A DNA stretch of 64,000 nucleotides. Origin: Pelagerythrobacter rhizovicinus (lineage in GTDB: Bacteria; Pseudomonadota; Alphaproteobacteria; Sphingomonadales; Sphingomonadaceae). The position numbers were made by a program, and so were the translations under genes. Location: the NCBI RefSeq assembly GCF_004135625.1, contig NZ_SDPV01000001.1, positions 186,001 through 250,000 of the forward strand. Direction: 5' to 3'. The number at the start of each line of letters is the position of its first letter. Position 1 is the first letter of the stretch. The notes beneath the pieces are model-generated. The model did not search any database and was not told the DNA's origin. It saw only the letters and a list, made by a program, of their open reading frames with translations. Positions 55,162-63,189 of the stretch are shown one piece after another.

Positions 55162-55187
55162 GGAACGTCGCACCGCCATTTCCGGTT
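55162..55187 (+). promoter_or_regulatory. Candidate EcfG promoter for the PCuAC-fold gene
   Basis: GGAAC (55162-55166), a 17-base spacer and GGTT (55184-55187) match the EcfG pattern with one changed base. The element lies 76 bp before the ATG at 55263. On the opposite strand GGAAC (55100-55096) and CATT (55078-55075), also spaced by 17, could serve gcd but match less well. Confidence 0.4.
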
Positions 55188-55262
55188 GATCTCGTGCAAC
55201 GGACCGAACGGGCCCGAGCGGATAACGGCGAGACGCGCCAGAAGCGATGGAGAAGGCAGCAG

Positions 55263-55781
55263 ATGAGTCGACGTGTCTGGATCGGCGTACTTGTCGCGAT
55301 AGCGGCGGTCGCCGTCGGGTGGATGCTCCTCCAACCCATGAACAGGCAGGACGAGGGCGCCTATCCCCCGCCCGATGCGGACTTCGGTTCGACAGTGACC
55401 GTAAGCAATGCCCGCCTCGTCTTGCCGGGCACGGCGGGCAATCCGGCAATGCTCCTTCTCGACATCGCCAACCGCGGTGACCGCAACCTTTACCTGTCGG
55501 AAATCGTCGTGGAGCACGGCGGCCGCGCGGAGTTGACCGACTTTTCGCATCCCGCTCCGAAGCTGCTCGACAGTATTGAGATTCCGCCGGGCGAAACCGT
55601 TCGTTTCGAGGGCGGAAGCGAGCGCACCATTCTTACGGATTACAATGCGAATGTTGTCCCTGGAGCCGAGGTGACGGTCGAGCTCACCTTCGGCAACGGG
55701 GAATCGCTGTCGCTGCCCGCCACCGTCGAAGCCTCGCTGCCGGAAGCCGGGGGGACTGACGGCGCTGCGGGCGACAGCTAA
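55263..55781 (+). CDS. PCuAC-fold protein lacking the copper ligands
   Basis: The 172-residue protein has an N-terminal membrane anchor or signal (RVWIGVLVAIAAVAVGWMLL) and one domain aligned to the PCuAC copper-chaperone fold: VTVSNARLVLPGT, AMLLLDIANRGDRNLYL, SIEIPPGETVRFEGGS and VTVELTFGNGES. The positions of the copper-binding His, Met, His and Met read Thr, Leu, Thr and Leu (AELTDF, KLLDS, RTILTD). Copper binding by the usual site is therefore unlikely. GGAGAAGG precedes the ATG at 55263. It is divergent from gcd and convergent with a Crp/Fnr gene, overlapping by 4 bp. Confidence 0.7.
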   Translation: MSRRVWIGVLVAIAAVAVGWMLLQPMNRQDEGAYPPPDADFGSTVTVSNARLVLPGTAGNPAMLLLDIANRGDRNLYLSEIVVEHGGRAELTDFSHPAPKLLDSIEIPPGETVRFEGGSERTILTDYNANVVPGAEVTVELTFGNGESLSLPATVEASLPEAGGTDGAAGDS

Positions 55782-56521
55782 CGGTCGTGCAATGTTCGAA
55801 GCGCGAGCTCGCCTGTGCCGTAAAGGTACGATCCGTCGAACTCGCCCAACCGACGGATCAGTTCCTCGTCTAGAATTTCCATGCGACCCTCTCCGCAGGG
55901 CCTCAGCGCGCCGCGTTCGCGCAGAGTGCGAAAGCTGCGGTTGGCGTGGACCGGCGTTATGCCGCATGCTTCCGCGTAATCGCGCTGTAGCAGCGGGATG
56001 GGCAGGACGCTGCCGTCGTAGAGCCCGACGAGGCGCAGGCGCTCGATCAGCTCGGCTATCAGATGTGCGATGCGTCCCTCGGCGTTGAGGCGACCGAGGC
56101 CGAAGATCCACTCGCGGTGCATGGCTGCGTCGAGCAGCGTCGAAAACCAGAGCGCCCGGCCGAGATGCGGATATGAATCGATCAGTTCGGTGATCTTGCG
56201 GTGGGAGATCTGCGCCAGGATCGCTCCGGTGAGCGAACCGACATCGTGGTCCAGCCGCTTCATCGCGTAGCCGTGAAGGTCGACGAAGTCGCCGGGGATG
56301 TTGACCCCGACCAGCTGACGCTCGCCTCGCCGGTCGTCGATGTGGCGCAGCATAGTTCCCTGGACGAGATAATAGCTGTGCTGGATCAACTGGCCGCGCT
56401 CCACCAGCGTCACGCGCGGACGAATCTCGATCGTCCTCGCGACTGCGTTCTCGAGTGCGCTCCGCTCTTCCTCGTTCAGATCATGGCGAAGGCGGCCCTT
56501 GAGAAACAGTTCGGTGAGCAA
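55778..56521 (-). CDS. Crp/Fnr-family transcriptional regulator
   Basis: This 247-residue protein has a cyclic-nucleotide-binding-like fold (VTLVERGQLIQHSYYLVQGTMLRHI, then VGVNIPGDFVDLHGYAMKR). A C-terminal winged helix follows (PLLQRDYAEACGITPVHANRSFRTLRERGALR). There is no cysteine cluster of an FNR iron-sulfur centre, so a different signal is expected. The start is TTG at 56521, supported by GAGAGAGG; an upstream GTG at 56584 would add 21 residues. The recurring TAACMTAKGTSA motif near its promoter suggests autoregulation. Confidence 0.83.
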   Translation of the reverse strand: MLTELFLKGRLRHDLNEEERSALENAVARTIEIRPRVTLVERGQLIQHSYYLVQGTMLRHIDDRRGERQLVGVNIPGDFVDLHGYAMKRLDHDVGSLTGAILAQISHRKITELIDSYPHLGRALWFSTLLDAAMHREWIFGLGRLNAEGRIAHLIAELIERLRLVGLYDGSVLPIPLLQRDYAEACGITPVHANRSFRTLRERGALRPCGEGRMEILDEELIRRLGEFDGSYLYGTGELALRTLHDR

Positions 56522-56821
56522 TTGCGGCCTCTCTCGTCGGGTGAAGGGCGGGGATAAGCACAGGTTAACCGGGAGGCGTATCACCTATGTTAGCTACTTG
56601 ATGGATTTATAGTTTTCCTCTCTCCGCCTCGCAGGCCGGTATAACATACGCGCCGGATCGCCGAAACATTCGTACACGGAACGGCCGACGGGCCCATCCA
56701 CAACCTGTTCGGCACCGCGCTAACCTATGTGATTGAGACTTCGTCGCTTTCTTGGAACAAACCGGCGCATTCGTGCGCTCTGTCTGGTGCTCGGTCACGA
56801 GCGCTCGAAGGAGAGTTCGAA
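56522..56821. other. 300-bp divergent region with two 12-bp motif copies
   Basis: This gene-free stretch lies between the divergent Crp/Fnr and hemerythrin genes. It holds TCACCTATGTTA (56581-56592) and TAACCTATGTGA (56721-56732), which form a 15-base inverted pair with 13 matching positions when flanks are included, and a partial copy TAACATA at 56642-56648. A possible weak EcfG promoter, GGAAC (56754-56758) with CGCT (56776-56779) and a 17-base spacer, faces the hemerythrin gene. Confidence 0.55.
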
Positions 56822-57394
56822 ATGTCGCTGCTCGATCGCATTGCCGCCACTGTTACCCCTACTGCCTCGGACCAGGATCGTGCCGAGGCGCGACGCCGGG
56901 TCGAGGAGCTCGCCGCGAACGAGCCATGGGTGCGAACGATAGTCGATCAGCACAAGCAGATCGAAAGGCGCTTCGGCGAGGCGCGAGCCGCTGCGGACGC
57001 CCACACCGCTGCGCAGGCTGTCGAGGAACTCGCCACGCTCCTGACCGGACATGCCAATGCGGAGGAGGCCGCGCTCTATCCCGAAGTGGTGGAGTACAGC
57101 GGCAAGACGCACGGAGCCATGGCCTACGAAGAGCATGCCATGACCAAGGTGCAGCTTGCGAAGCTCCGGAATCTGAACCCTCGGAGCGAGGAGTGGCGCG
57201 AGAAGCTGGAGCATGTGGAAAGTGCGGTCCAGCAGCACATCTATCAAGAGGAAGACAGCTGGTTGCCGGATCTCGTCGAGAACCTGCCCGCCGAGCGCAA
57301 GGACCTGCTGACGCGCCGCTATCAAGAGGAGTTCGGGCGGTACTGCGGCAACGGATCCATGGGGGCTCAGCAAGGACTTCCCGAAGGCCTCTAG
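56822..57394 (+). CDS. Hemerythrin HHE-domain protein, second copy
   Basis: The 190-residue protein has the HHE pattern VDQHKQIERRFGEARA, GHANAEEAALYPEVVEY, AYEEHAMTKVQLAKL and QHIYQEEDSWLPDLVENLP. A charged N-terminal helical region of about 40 residues precedes it. A di-iron centre is expected; the role may be sensing or protection against oxygen or nitric oxide. The ATG at 56822 follows GGAGAG, and the gene is followed 13 bp later by a small hydrophilic protein. Little similarity to the first hemerythrin beyond the metal motif. Confidence 0.85.
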   Translation: MSLLDRIAATVTPTASDQDRAEARRRVEELAANEPWVRTIVDQHKQIERRFGEARAAADAHTAAQAVEELATLLTGHANAEEAALYPEVVEYSGKTHGAMAYEEHAMTKVQLAKLRNLNPRSEEWREKLEHVESAVQQHIYQEEDSWLPDLVENLPAERKDLLTRRYQEEFGRYCGNGSMGAQQGLPEGL

Positions 57395-57407
57395 AGGGAG
57401 CGCGAAC

Positions 57408-57710
57408 ATGGCCGACGATGCCAAGAAGCCGACCCAGGCGGTCCCGGACGCGGACCAGAATCGCAAGAGTCGTGCGCCCGACGGGGTCAGCAGCCAGGCG
57501 CACCGCGACGCCACTGGTGGTAGCGACGATGCCGCACCATACCCAAGCCCCCATTCGGCCAAGCCGGAGGACGAGCGGGAAGACGTTGCCGACGGCTGGC
57601 TTTCGCACGGCGGCCAGTCCTCGAACGCGTACCACGGCACAGGTCGGCTCGGCGAGCAAAAGACCGCGCCCGATGGCAATCCCAACGCCGGAGCCGGCAA
57701 GGACCAATAG
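57408..57710 (+). CDS. Small hydrophilic, disorder-prone protein
   Basis: The 100-residue protein is rich in Asp, Gly, Ser, Pro and Ala, with no hydrophobic segment or cysteine, suggesting an unfolded chain. It resembles small hydrophilic stress proteins of alphaproteobacteria only in composition. GAGGGAGC lies before the ATG, 13 bp after the hemerythrin stop, so cotranscription is likely. The function is unknown. Confidence 0.6.
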   Translation: MADDAKKPTQAVPDADQNRKSRAPDGVSSQAHRDATGGSDDAAPYPSPHSAKPEDEREDVADGWLSHGGQSSNAYHGTGRLGEQKTAPDGNPNAGAGKDQ

Positions 57711-57766
57711 CACTTGGCGCGTAGGCGCGCGGGTACTCTAGTCCCGCGCCTCCACCGCTGCGACGG

Positions 57767-58807
57767 TCACAGGGCCTGTTGCCCGCCAACCGCCGCCAGC
57801 CCGGCTGCAGGTGAGCGCTCGGCGTTGCGCGCCCGATTGCTGCGCAGTTCACGCTCGAACCAGGCGACCGTCGCAGCGAGGCCGCTCGAAAGCGGCGTTC
57901 CGGGACACCAGCCGAGGCGGTCCGTCGCTCGTGCGATATCGGGTCGCCGCTTCTTCGGGTCGTCGACCGGCAGCGGTCGCGACACTGTGGGGAGGGGACT
58001 GCCGATCACCGCCTCGAGCGTGTCGATGAGCTCGGCAATGGTCAGCTCGGTCGGATTCCCGATATTGACCGGCCCAAGATCCCGATCCCCGCTTTCCATC
58101 AGGCGGAGCAGCCCGTCCACGGTGTCGCTCACGTAGCAGAAGCTGCGCGTCTGCTCTCCGTTGCCGTAGATGGTGAGGGGCTTTCCCGCGAGCGCCTGGC
58201 AGATGAAGTTCGAGATGACGCGCCCGTCGTCCATCCGCATGTTCGGGCCATAGGTGTTGAAGATCCGCGCGACCCGAACGTCTGCACGCCCGCTGCGGGC
58301 AAAGTCGAACGCCATCGTCTCGGCCGCCCGCTTGCCTTCGTCGTAACATGCGCGTGGTCCCGTGCAGCTCACGTTTCCGCGATAGTTCTCGGTTTGCGGA
58401 TGGACGTGCGGATCGCCGTAGACCTCGCTGGTCGAGGTGAGGAGAAAGCGTGCTCCTGAGTCCTCCGCCAGGTGCAGCAGCCGGTTTGTGCCCATCACGC
58501 AGGTCAGGATCGTATGCTCCGGGTCAGCCTGATAGAGGTCGGGGGATGCGGCACAGGCCAGATTGTATATCCGCGAGATCCGATCGGTCTGCCCCAGAAT
58601 CTGCCGGGGCAGGGGCCGGGTGATGTCGGCTTCGACGAAGCGAAAGCGGCTGTAGGCCTCCAGTTCGAGAAGATTCTCACGGCGCGCGGTCTGGAGATTG
58701 TCGAGGCAGAGGACATTCTTTCCTTGCTCCAACAGCGCTTGGCACAGGTGCGAGCCGATAAAGCCGGCGCCGCCTGCGACGAGTATGAGTTCGCCTCCTG
58801 TTGTCAT
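57767..58807 (-). CDS. UDP-glucuronate decarboxylase-like extended SDR
   Basis: The 346-residue extended SDR has VAGGAGFIGSHLCQALLEQG, LDNLQTARRENL, YNLACAASPDLYQADPEHT, STSEVYGDPHVHPQTENYRG and CYDEGKRAAE (catalytic Tyr and Lys). RIFNTYGPNM and YVSDTVDGLLRLM follow. This matches UDP-xylose synthase (UXS) most closely, which makes UDP-xylose from UDP-glucuronate; a dTDP-glucose dehydratase is less likely. The ATG at 58807 overlaps the upstream glycosyltransferase stop by 4 bp. It is the last gene of the operon. Confidence 0.83.
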   Translation of the reverse strand: MTTGGELILVAGGAGFIGSHLCQALLEQGKNVLCLDNLQTARRENLLELEAYSRFRFVEADITRPLPRQILGQTDRISRIYNLACAASPDLYQADPEHTILTCVMGTNRLLHLAEDSGARFLLTSTSEVYGDPHVHPQTENYRGNVSCTGPRACYDEGKRAAETMAFDFARSGRADVRVARIFNTYGPNMRMDDGRVISNFICQALAGKPLTIYGNGEQTRSFCYVSDTVDGLLRLMESGDRDLGPVNIGNPTELTIAELIDTLEAVIGSPLPTVSRPLPVDDPKKRRPDIARATDRLGWCPGTPLSSGLAATVAWFERELRSNRARNAERSPAAGLAAVGGQQAL

Positions 58808-59889
58808 TGCGCGATCAACCTTTCCGATTGGCGTTGCTGTGAGTGGTAGGCGACATCCCGCAGATCGCGCTCGAGCTGTCGAGCGCGCGCAGTGCCACTG
58901 TGTTCCTGAACGATCCGCACGTGTGCGGCCCGTCCGAGAGGCTCGGGATCGGCGTCGAGCGCGGCGAGAACGTCGTTGGCACTGTCGGCCAGCAGGATCG
59001 CCTGTCCCGGCGTGAGAATGTCCTCGATCCCCGGCCACCGGTCCGAAATGACTGCGGTGCTGCAGGCGCCCGCCTCGAACAGCCGGATCGAGGGAGACCA
59101 GCCGGCCGCAATCATGTCGGCGCGCGTGACGTTGAGAGTGAAGCGTGATGCGGAATAGAAAGCCGGGTGATCGCGGGGCGCGACATGCTCGAGGCGCTCG
59201 ACATTGTCCGGCCAGTCGATCGACGAGGGGTATTGGGCACCGGCCACTGCAAACCTTCTATCGGGGCGCATGCGTGCCGTTTCGAGCAGCAGCCTTTCGA
59301 GCGTCGGCTGGCGATCGGCGCTGTAGGTGCCGAGGTAGCTCAGGTCCCAGCGCTGCGGAACGTTGACCTTGCGATACCGCGCCACGTCGGCCGAGCAGTG
59401 GAGCGGCCGTGCGCGCTGCGCTCCGAAGTCGCGTTCGATCCGGTCCAGGACGGGGCCGCCCGTGAACGAGAAATAGACGTCATATCGCGCGATCTGGTCT
59501 ATTCTCAGAAACTCGCATCGCCCTCGTTCGAGCTGCGCCAGTGTGACCGGCGTATCGATATCGTAGAAGCAGGTCGCACCGTGTGCATGGTGCAGGACCC
59601 AGTCTCCCACGGCGGGGCCGTCGGGCACGTAGGAGCCGACCATTACCGCGTCCGCGCCGGAAACTTCGGCGCGCCAACGTTCCAGTTCGCCGACGCTGTC
59701 GTAATACTCCAGCCGGCAGAAATCGGGATCGGCCAAGTCGCGATGGTCGGCATACCAGGGCTTGCTGCGTTCGAGGAAAAGCACCTCATGCCCCCGCTCG
59801 GCCATGCCGGACAGAAGCGCGCGATAGGTCGTCGCGTGGCCGTTTCCCCACGAGGAGGAAAGGCTGAGTCCCAGGACGACGAGCTTCAT
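58804..59889 (-). CDS. CgeB-like glycosyltransferase 1
   Basis: The 361-residue protein shows the CgeB/DUF3880 pattern: KLVVLGLSLSSSWGNGHATTYRALLSGM at the start, the GHEVLFLERSKPWY loop, then DLSYLGTYSADRQPTLERLLLE and RLFEAGACSTAVISDRWPGIEDIL. This is the GT-B donor-binding half with the conserved glutamate. Members transfer sugars to surface polysaccharide or spore components. It overlaps both neighbours by 4 bp. The two following genes are related but divergent in sequence, so this is a paralogous series. Confidence 0.8.
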   Translation of the reverse strand: MKLVVLGLSLSSSWGNGHATTYRALLSGMAERGHEVLFLERSKPWYADHRDLADPDFCRLEYYDSVGELERWRAEVSGADAVMVGSYVPDGPAVGDWVLHHAHGATCFYDIDTPVTLAQLERGRCEFLRIDQIARYDVYFSFTGGPVLDRIERDFGAQRARPLHCSADVARYRKVNVPQRWDLSYLGTYSADRQPTLERLLLETARMRPDRRFAVAGAQYPSSIDWPDNVERLEHVAPRDHPAFYSASRFTLNVTRADMIAAGWSPSIRLFEAGACSTAVISDRWPGIEDILTPGQAILLADSANDVLAALDADPEPLGRAAHVRIVQEHSGTARARQLERDLRDVAYHSQQRQSERLIAQ

Positions 59890-60977
59890 GCCGCTTTCTC
59901 CCTCTTGGCTTCGCGCATGGCCTTGAAAGTCCGATCCACTTCCGCCGCGCGCCTGTCGTAAGTGTGATCGCCCAGCACTCGCGCGAGGGCTGCTTTGCCG
60001 ATCGCCCTGGCCCTGTCCGGGGTCAGAGCTTCGATGTGCTCTGCAACGTCCTTACCGTCGCGGGCGACGAGAACTTCCCGTTCCGGCTCCAGGAACATTT
60101 CGATCCCTTCCCAGGCGTCCGTGATCAGGCAGGCTCCGGCGCCCGCCGCCTCGAAGACCCGCGTGGCGGGCGAGAAGCCGACTTCCGCCATCGAGTCCCG
60201 GGCGACGTTGAGCACTGCCGTGGGCGTGCAGTTGAAAGCGTTGTGCAGTGCGGTCCCGACATGGCCCATGCGCTCGATGTTGGCCGGCATGGGCTTGTCA
60301 TCCCATCCGTTGCCGCCGAGGATGAAGCGCCGCTGCGGAAGTGAGGTCGCCGGCCGAAGGAAGAACTCCTCGATACGCCCCTCGCGATCAGGCAACCGGT
60401 TGGCCAGCAGCGACAGGTCGGCCGCGAACGCCGGGACCGGTGCCACCGGATGATGCGTCGCAGGATCGAGCGCGTTGTACACCGGGACGCACCGTGCGGC
60501 GCCCAGCGCACTGTAGGCGGCGACCACGGGCGGCCCGCCTCCATAGGTGAACACCGCGTCCAACCGCGGCAGCGCACGGCGCACGGGATGGACGCTGTCC
60601 GCTCCCATTTCGCCGAGCGTCGCGGCGGCGTCGACGTCCCAGAAGCAGCAAAGTGCATCGGGATGCGCGTGGTCGAGCACACCTTCCAGCAATTCGGGGT
60701 CGTAGACGCCAACCCCGCTCGCCTTGATCACGATGTCGGCATTTGCCGCTTCCTCCAGAACCGAGGCCAGCCCACCCGCGTTGGCGGGCCAGACGACGCT
60801 GCGTGCCCACTCCGGCGGCTCGATGTCGCGATGGCTTTGACGGTCGAACGCATCCGGTTCGTAGAACACGATGTCGTAGCCGCGCTTGGCCAGCGCGTGG
60901 AGCAATCCGCGGTAGTATGTCGCCGCGCCGTTCCACCACGAAGACAGCAGGCTCGATCCATAGAAGGCGATCTTCAT
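59886..60977 (-). CDS. CgeB-like glycosyltransferase 2
   Basis: The 363-residue paralogue begins KIAFYGSSLLSSWWNGAATYYRGLLHAL and has GYDIVFYEPDAFDRQ and CFWDVDAAAT. Later come RRFILGGNGWDD and RVFEAAGAGACLITDAWEGIE, the donor-site region. The C-terminus is basic and Ala-rich. As with the adjacent copies, the sugar donor and acceptor are unknown. The 4-bp overlaps with both neighbours indicate translational coupling. Confidence 0.8.
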   Translation of the reverse strand: MKIAFYGSSLLSSWWNGAATYYRGLLHALAKRGYDIVFYEPDAFDRQSHRDIEPPEWARSVVWPANAGGLASVLEEAANADIVIKASGVGVYDPELLEGVLDHAHPDALCCFWDVDAAATLGEMGADSVHPVRRALPRLDAVFTYGGGPPVVAAYSALGAARCVPVYNALDPATHHPVAPVPAFAADLSLLANRLPDREGRIEEFFLRPATSLPQRRFILGGNGWDDKPMPANIERMGHVGTALHNAFNCTPTAVLNVARDSMAEVGFSPATRVFEAAGAGACLITDAWEGIEMFLEPEREVLVARDGKDVAEHIEALTPDRARAIGKAALARVLGDHTYDRRAAEVDRTFKAMREAKREKAA

Positions 60978-62086
60978 GCGGTTTTCCTCAACCCGTCTGG
61001 CTGCGAGAGTTCGCCGACGATCGTCAGCAGTTCGTCTGCCCGATGAGCGCAGGTGTGCTGCGCATGGATGGTCGCGAGCCCGCTTTCCGCCAGCTCGGCG
61101 CGCATGTCCGCATCCTGCGCAAGCGTCCGAAGATGCGCGGACATCTGCCTACCGTTTTCCGCGATCAGGTAGTCCGCGCCAGGGCGGAAGAGCTGCTCGG
61201 CATCCTCCCACGGCGCGCAGACGAGTGGAATTCCGCACGCGAGCGCCTCGAAAACGCGGATCGTCGGGATGCCAGGAAGGACCTTCGCGTAGTAGCGCCG
61301 CGGCACGTGGAGCGTGGCAGCGTGACGTGCGAATATCTCCGGTGCCAGGGGGTTCGGTGCCCAGCCGCGCAGGTGCGCACCGTAGCGGGCAACGGTCCGC
61401 ACGGCGTCGTCGGGATAGCGCACGCCGTAGATCGCGAGATCGAGGTGGGCGGCGCGCGCCGGCGCCAGCAGAAACTCGGTGAGTTCCTCGCTTCTCTCGC
61501 CATCGCCCCAGTTGCCGATCCAGACGAGGCCCTCGCGTTCCTGCTCATGGTCGGGTGGGCGAAAGCGGCGAACGTCGGCGGCCTCGTGCCACGTCCAAAC
61601 GCGCGAACCCCACCCCCAGGCGCGATAGACCTCGGAAAGCGCTTCCCCGAAGGCGAGCACGCCATCGTATCCGGAAAGATCGTAGGTGCGCATCTCCTCG
61701 GGCGCGCTGACCGCCCGGTGGTGCGTGTCGTGGAACAGCAGGAGGAATGGCGCGCCGCGTTTGCGCTGCATGCCCAGGCCCGCGACGAGATCCGGCTCGT
61801 TCCACTCGTGAACGATCACCAGGTCGGCCCCGTCCGTCATCCGTGCGAGGTCGTCGGCCTCGCTATAGCAATACGTTTGGAGATCGGGATACTTCACCTG
61901 AAATGGAGCCAGGCCCGAGGGGCCGTGGTCCCGCAGCAGATTCTGCCGGCTCCAGCCCGTTTCGGGTTCAAAGGCGATGGTGTCGTGCCCACGCCGGCGC
62001 AATTCGTCGAGAACGCCGCGCAGAAAATGGGCATTGCCGTGGTTCCAGCAGGATACGAGCGAGTGGGTGAAGTAGACGATCTTCAT
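60974..62086 (-). CDS. CgeB-like glycosyltransferase 3
   Basis: The 370-residue paralogue starts KIVYFTHSLVSCWNHGNAHFLRGVLDEL and contains LVIVHEWNEPDLVAGLG, FLLLFHDTHHRAVS and GLVWIGNWGDGERSEELTEF. The donor-site segment is IRVFEALACGIPLVCAPWEDAEQLF. The N-terminal domain differs from copies 1 and 2, while the C-terminal GT-B half is similar. It lies between the GT4 gene and copy 2, with 4-bp overlaps on both sides. Confidence 0.8.
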   Translation of the reverse strand: MKIVYFTHSLVSCWNHGNAHFLRGVLDELRRRGHDTIAFEPETGWSRQNLLRDHGPSGLAPFQVKYPDLQTYCYSEADDLARMTDGADLVIVHEWNEPDLVAGLGMQRKRGAPFLLLFHDTHHRAVSAPEEMRTYDLSGYDGVLAFGEALSEVYRAWGWGSRVWTWHEAADVRRFRPPDHEQEREGLVWIGNWGDGERSEELTEFLLAPARAAHLDLAIYGVRYPDDAVRTVARYGAHLRGWAPNPLAPEIFARHAATLHVPRRYYAKVLPGIPTIRVFEALACGIPLVCAPWEDAEQLFRPGADYLIAENGRQMSAHLRTLAQDADMRAELAESGLATIHAQHTCAHRADELLTIVGELSQPDGLRKTA

Positions 62087-63189
62087 GCCGCGCGCCCCTG
62101 TTCGAGAAGCGAGCCGTAGAGAGCCGCTGTTGCTGCGGCCGAGGCTTGCGGCGTGTAGCGCGCAGCCCGCTCTCGTGCCGCTTCACCGAGGCGTGCCCGC
62201 TCGCCACGATCTTCTGCCAGACGGTCGATCGCGTCGGCGAATCCCTCGGCATCGGCATGGGAGATGAAAATCGCGGCCCCGCCCCACAGCTCGCGAAAAG
62301 TCGGGATATCGGACAGGACGAGCGGACAACCGGCCATTGCCGCTTCGAGCACGGCAAGACCGAAAGGCTCGAAAATCGCCGCCGAAGCGAAAATCGGCCG
62401 TTTCGCCAGGAGGGTCGCGAGCTCGTGCTCGTCCAGCTTGCCGCAAAGCTGCAGGTGATGCAGCGGTATGCGCTTGCCACTCGGGCTTTCGCTAGCGCCG
62501 GCGGCCAGCATCGGGGTCGCGGCCGATGCAGCCGCGCGGTCGAGCACGGCCATGTTCTTCCCTTCGTCCCACAGCCGGCCGACGGTGAGTGCGAAGAGAT
62601 GCTCGCCGCTCCCGCGACCTGTCGGGGGCAGCGGATAACGTCCATTGTGGATGGCACGCGGTGTCCGGGGAAGCTCGTAGGTTTCCCGTAGAATCTCCGC
62701 GAAGGCCGCACTGGGGGCCACCGTCACCTCGGCGGAGAGCAGGCCCTTGCGGGTCAGATCGCGGTGCCAGGTCAGCGCAGGATCGAGTTCATCGCCGCGG
62801 ACCGTTTCCCACCAGGTGGTGATGCAGCCATGGGCAACGGCCACGACCGGGACCGGAAAGCGCGCGGCGCCGGCGAGTATCGGGGAATTGCAGTGGACCA
62901 CGTCCGCCCCGATCTCGCGAGCGAGCTCTGCGAGCTTGCGCGCGGCGCAACGCACCGGCTCGGGACTGCGGGTGAGCCAGTCGAGCGGCAAGCCGGTATC
63001 GAGAAGATCGACGCCGGCGACGCCCTCAACCTTGCGGCGCTGTTCCACGCTGGGGGAGGGGCCCATCACCGCCAGCGTGACGTGTGCCCCATGGTCGGAA
63101 AGCGCTCGCACGAGATCGGTCGCGTACTGCCAGACTCCGCCGACCGCATCGGCGGTCATCAGCACGTGCGGGGTGCTATGCCGCGTCAA
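62083..63189 (-). CDS. GT4-type glycosyltransferase
   Basis: The 368-residue GT-B enzyme starts with the first beta strand HVLMTADAVGGVWQYATDLV. ADVVHCNSPILAGAARFP, APSAAFAEILRETYELP, ALTVGRLWDEGKN, and SAAIFEPFGLAVLEAAMAGCPLVLSDI follow, the last being the donor-binding E-x7-E region. The start is TTG at 63189, which overlaps the previous stop (TTGA). The ATG at 63159 would delete the first strand and is rejected. It probably adds a sugar to surface polysaccharide. Confidence 0.82.
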   Translation of the reverse strand: MTRHSTPHVLMTADAVGGVWQYATDLVRALSDHGAHVTLAVMGPSPSVEQRRKVEGVAGVDLLDTGLPLDWLTRSPEPVRCAARKLAELAREIGADVVHCNSPILAGAARFPVPVVAVAHGCITTWWETVRGDELDPALTWHRDLTRKGLLSAEVTVAPSAAFAEILRETYELPRTPRAIHNGRYPLPPTGRGSGEHLFALTVGRLWDEGKNMAVLDRAAASAATPMLAAGASESPSGKRIPLHHLQLCGKLDEHELATLLAKRPIFASAAIFEPFGLAVLEAAMAGCPLVLSDIPTFRELWGGAAIFISHADAEGFADAIDRLAEDRGERARLGEAARERAARYTPQASAAATAALYGSLLEQGRAA

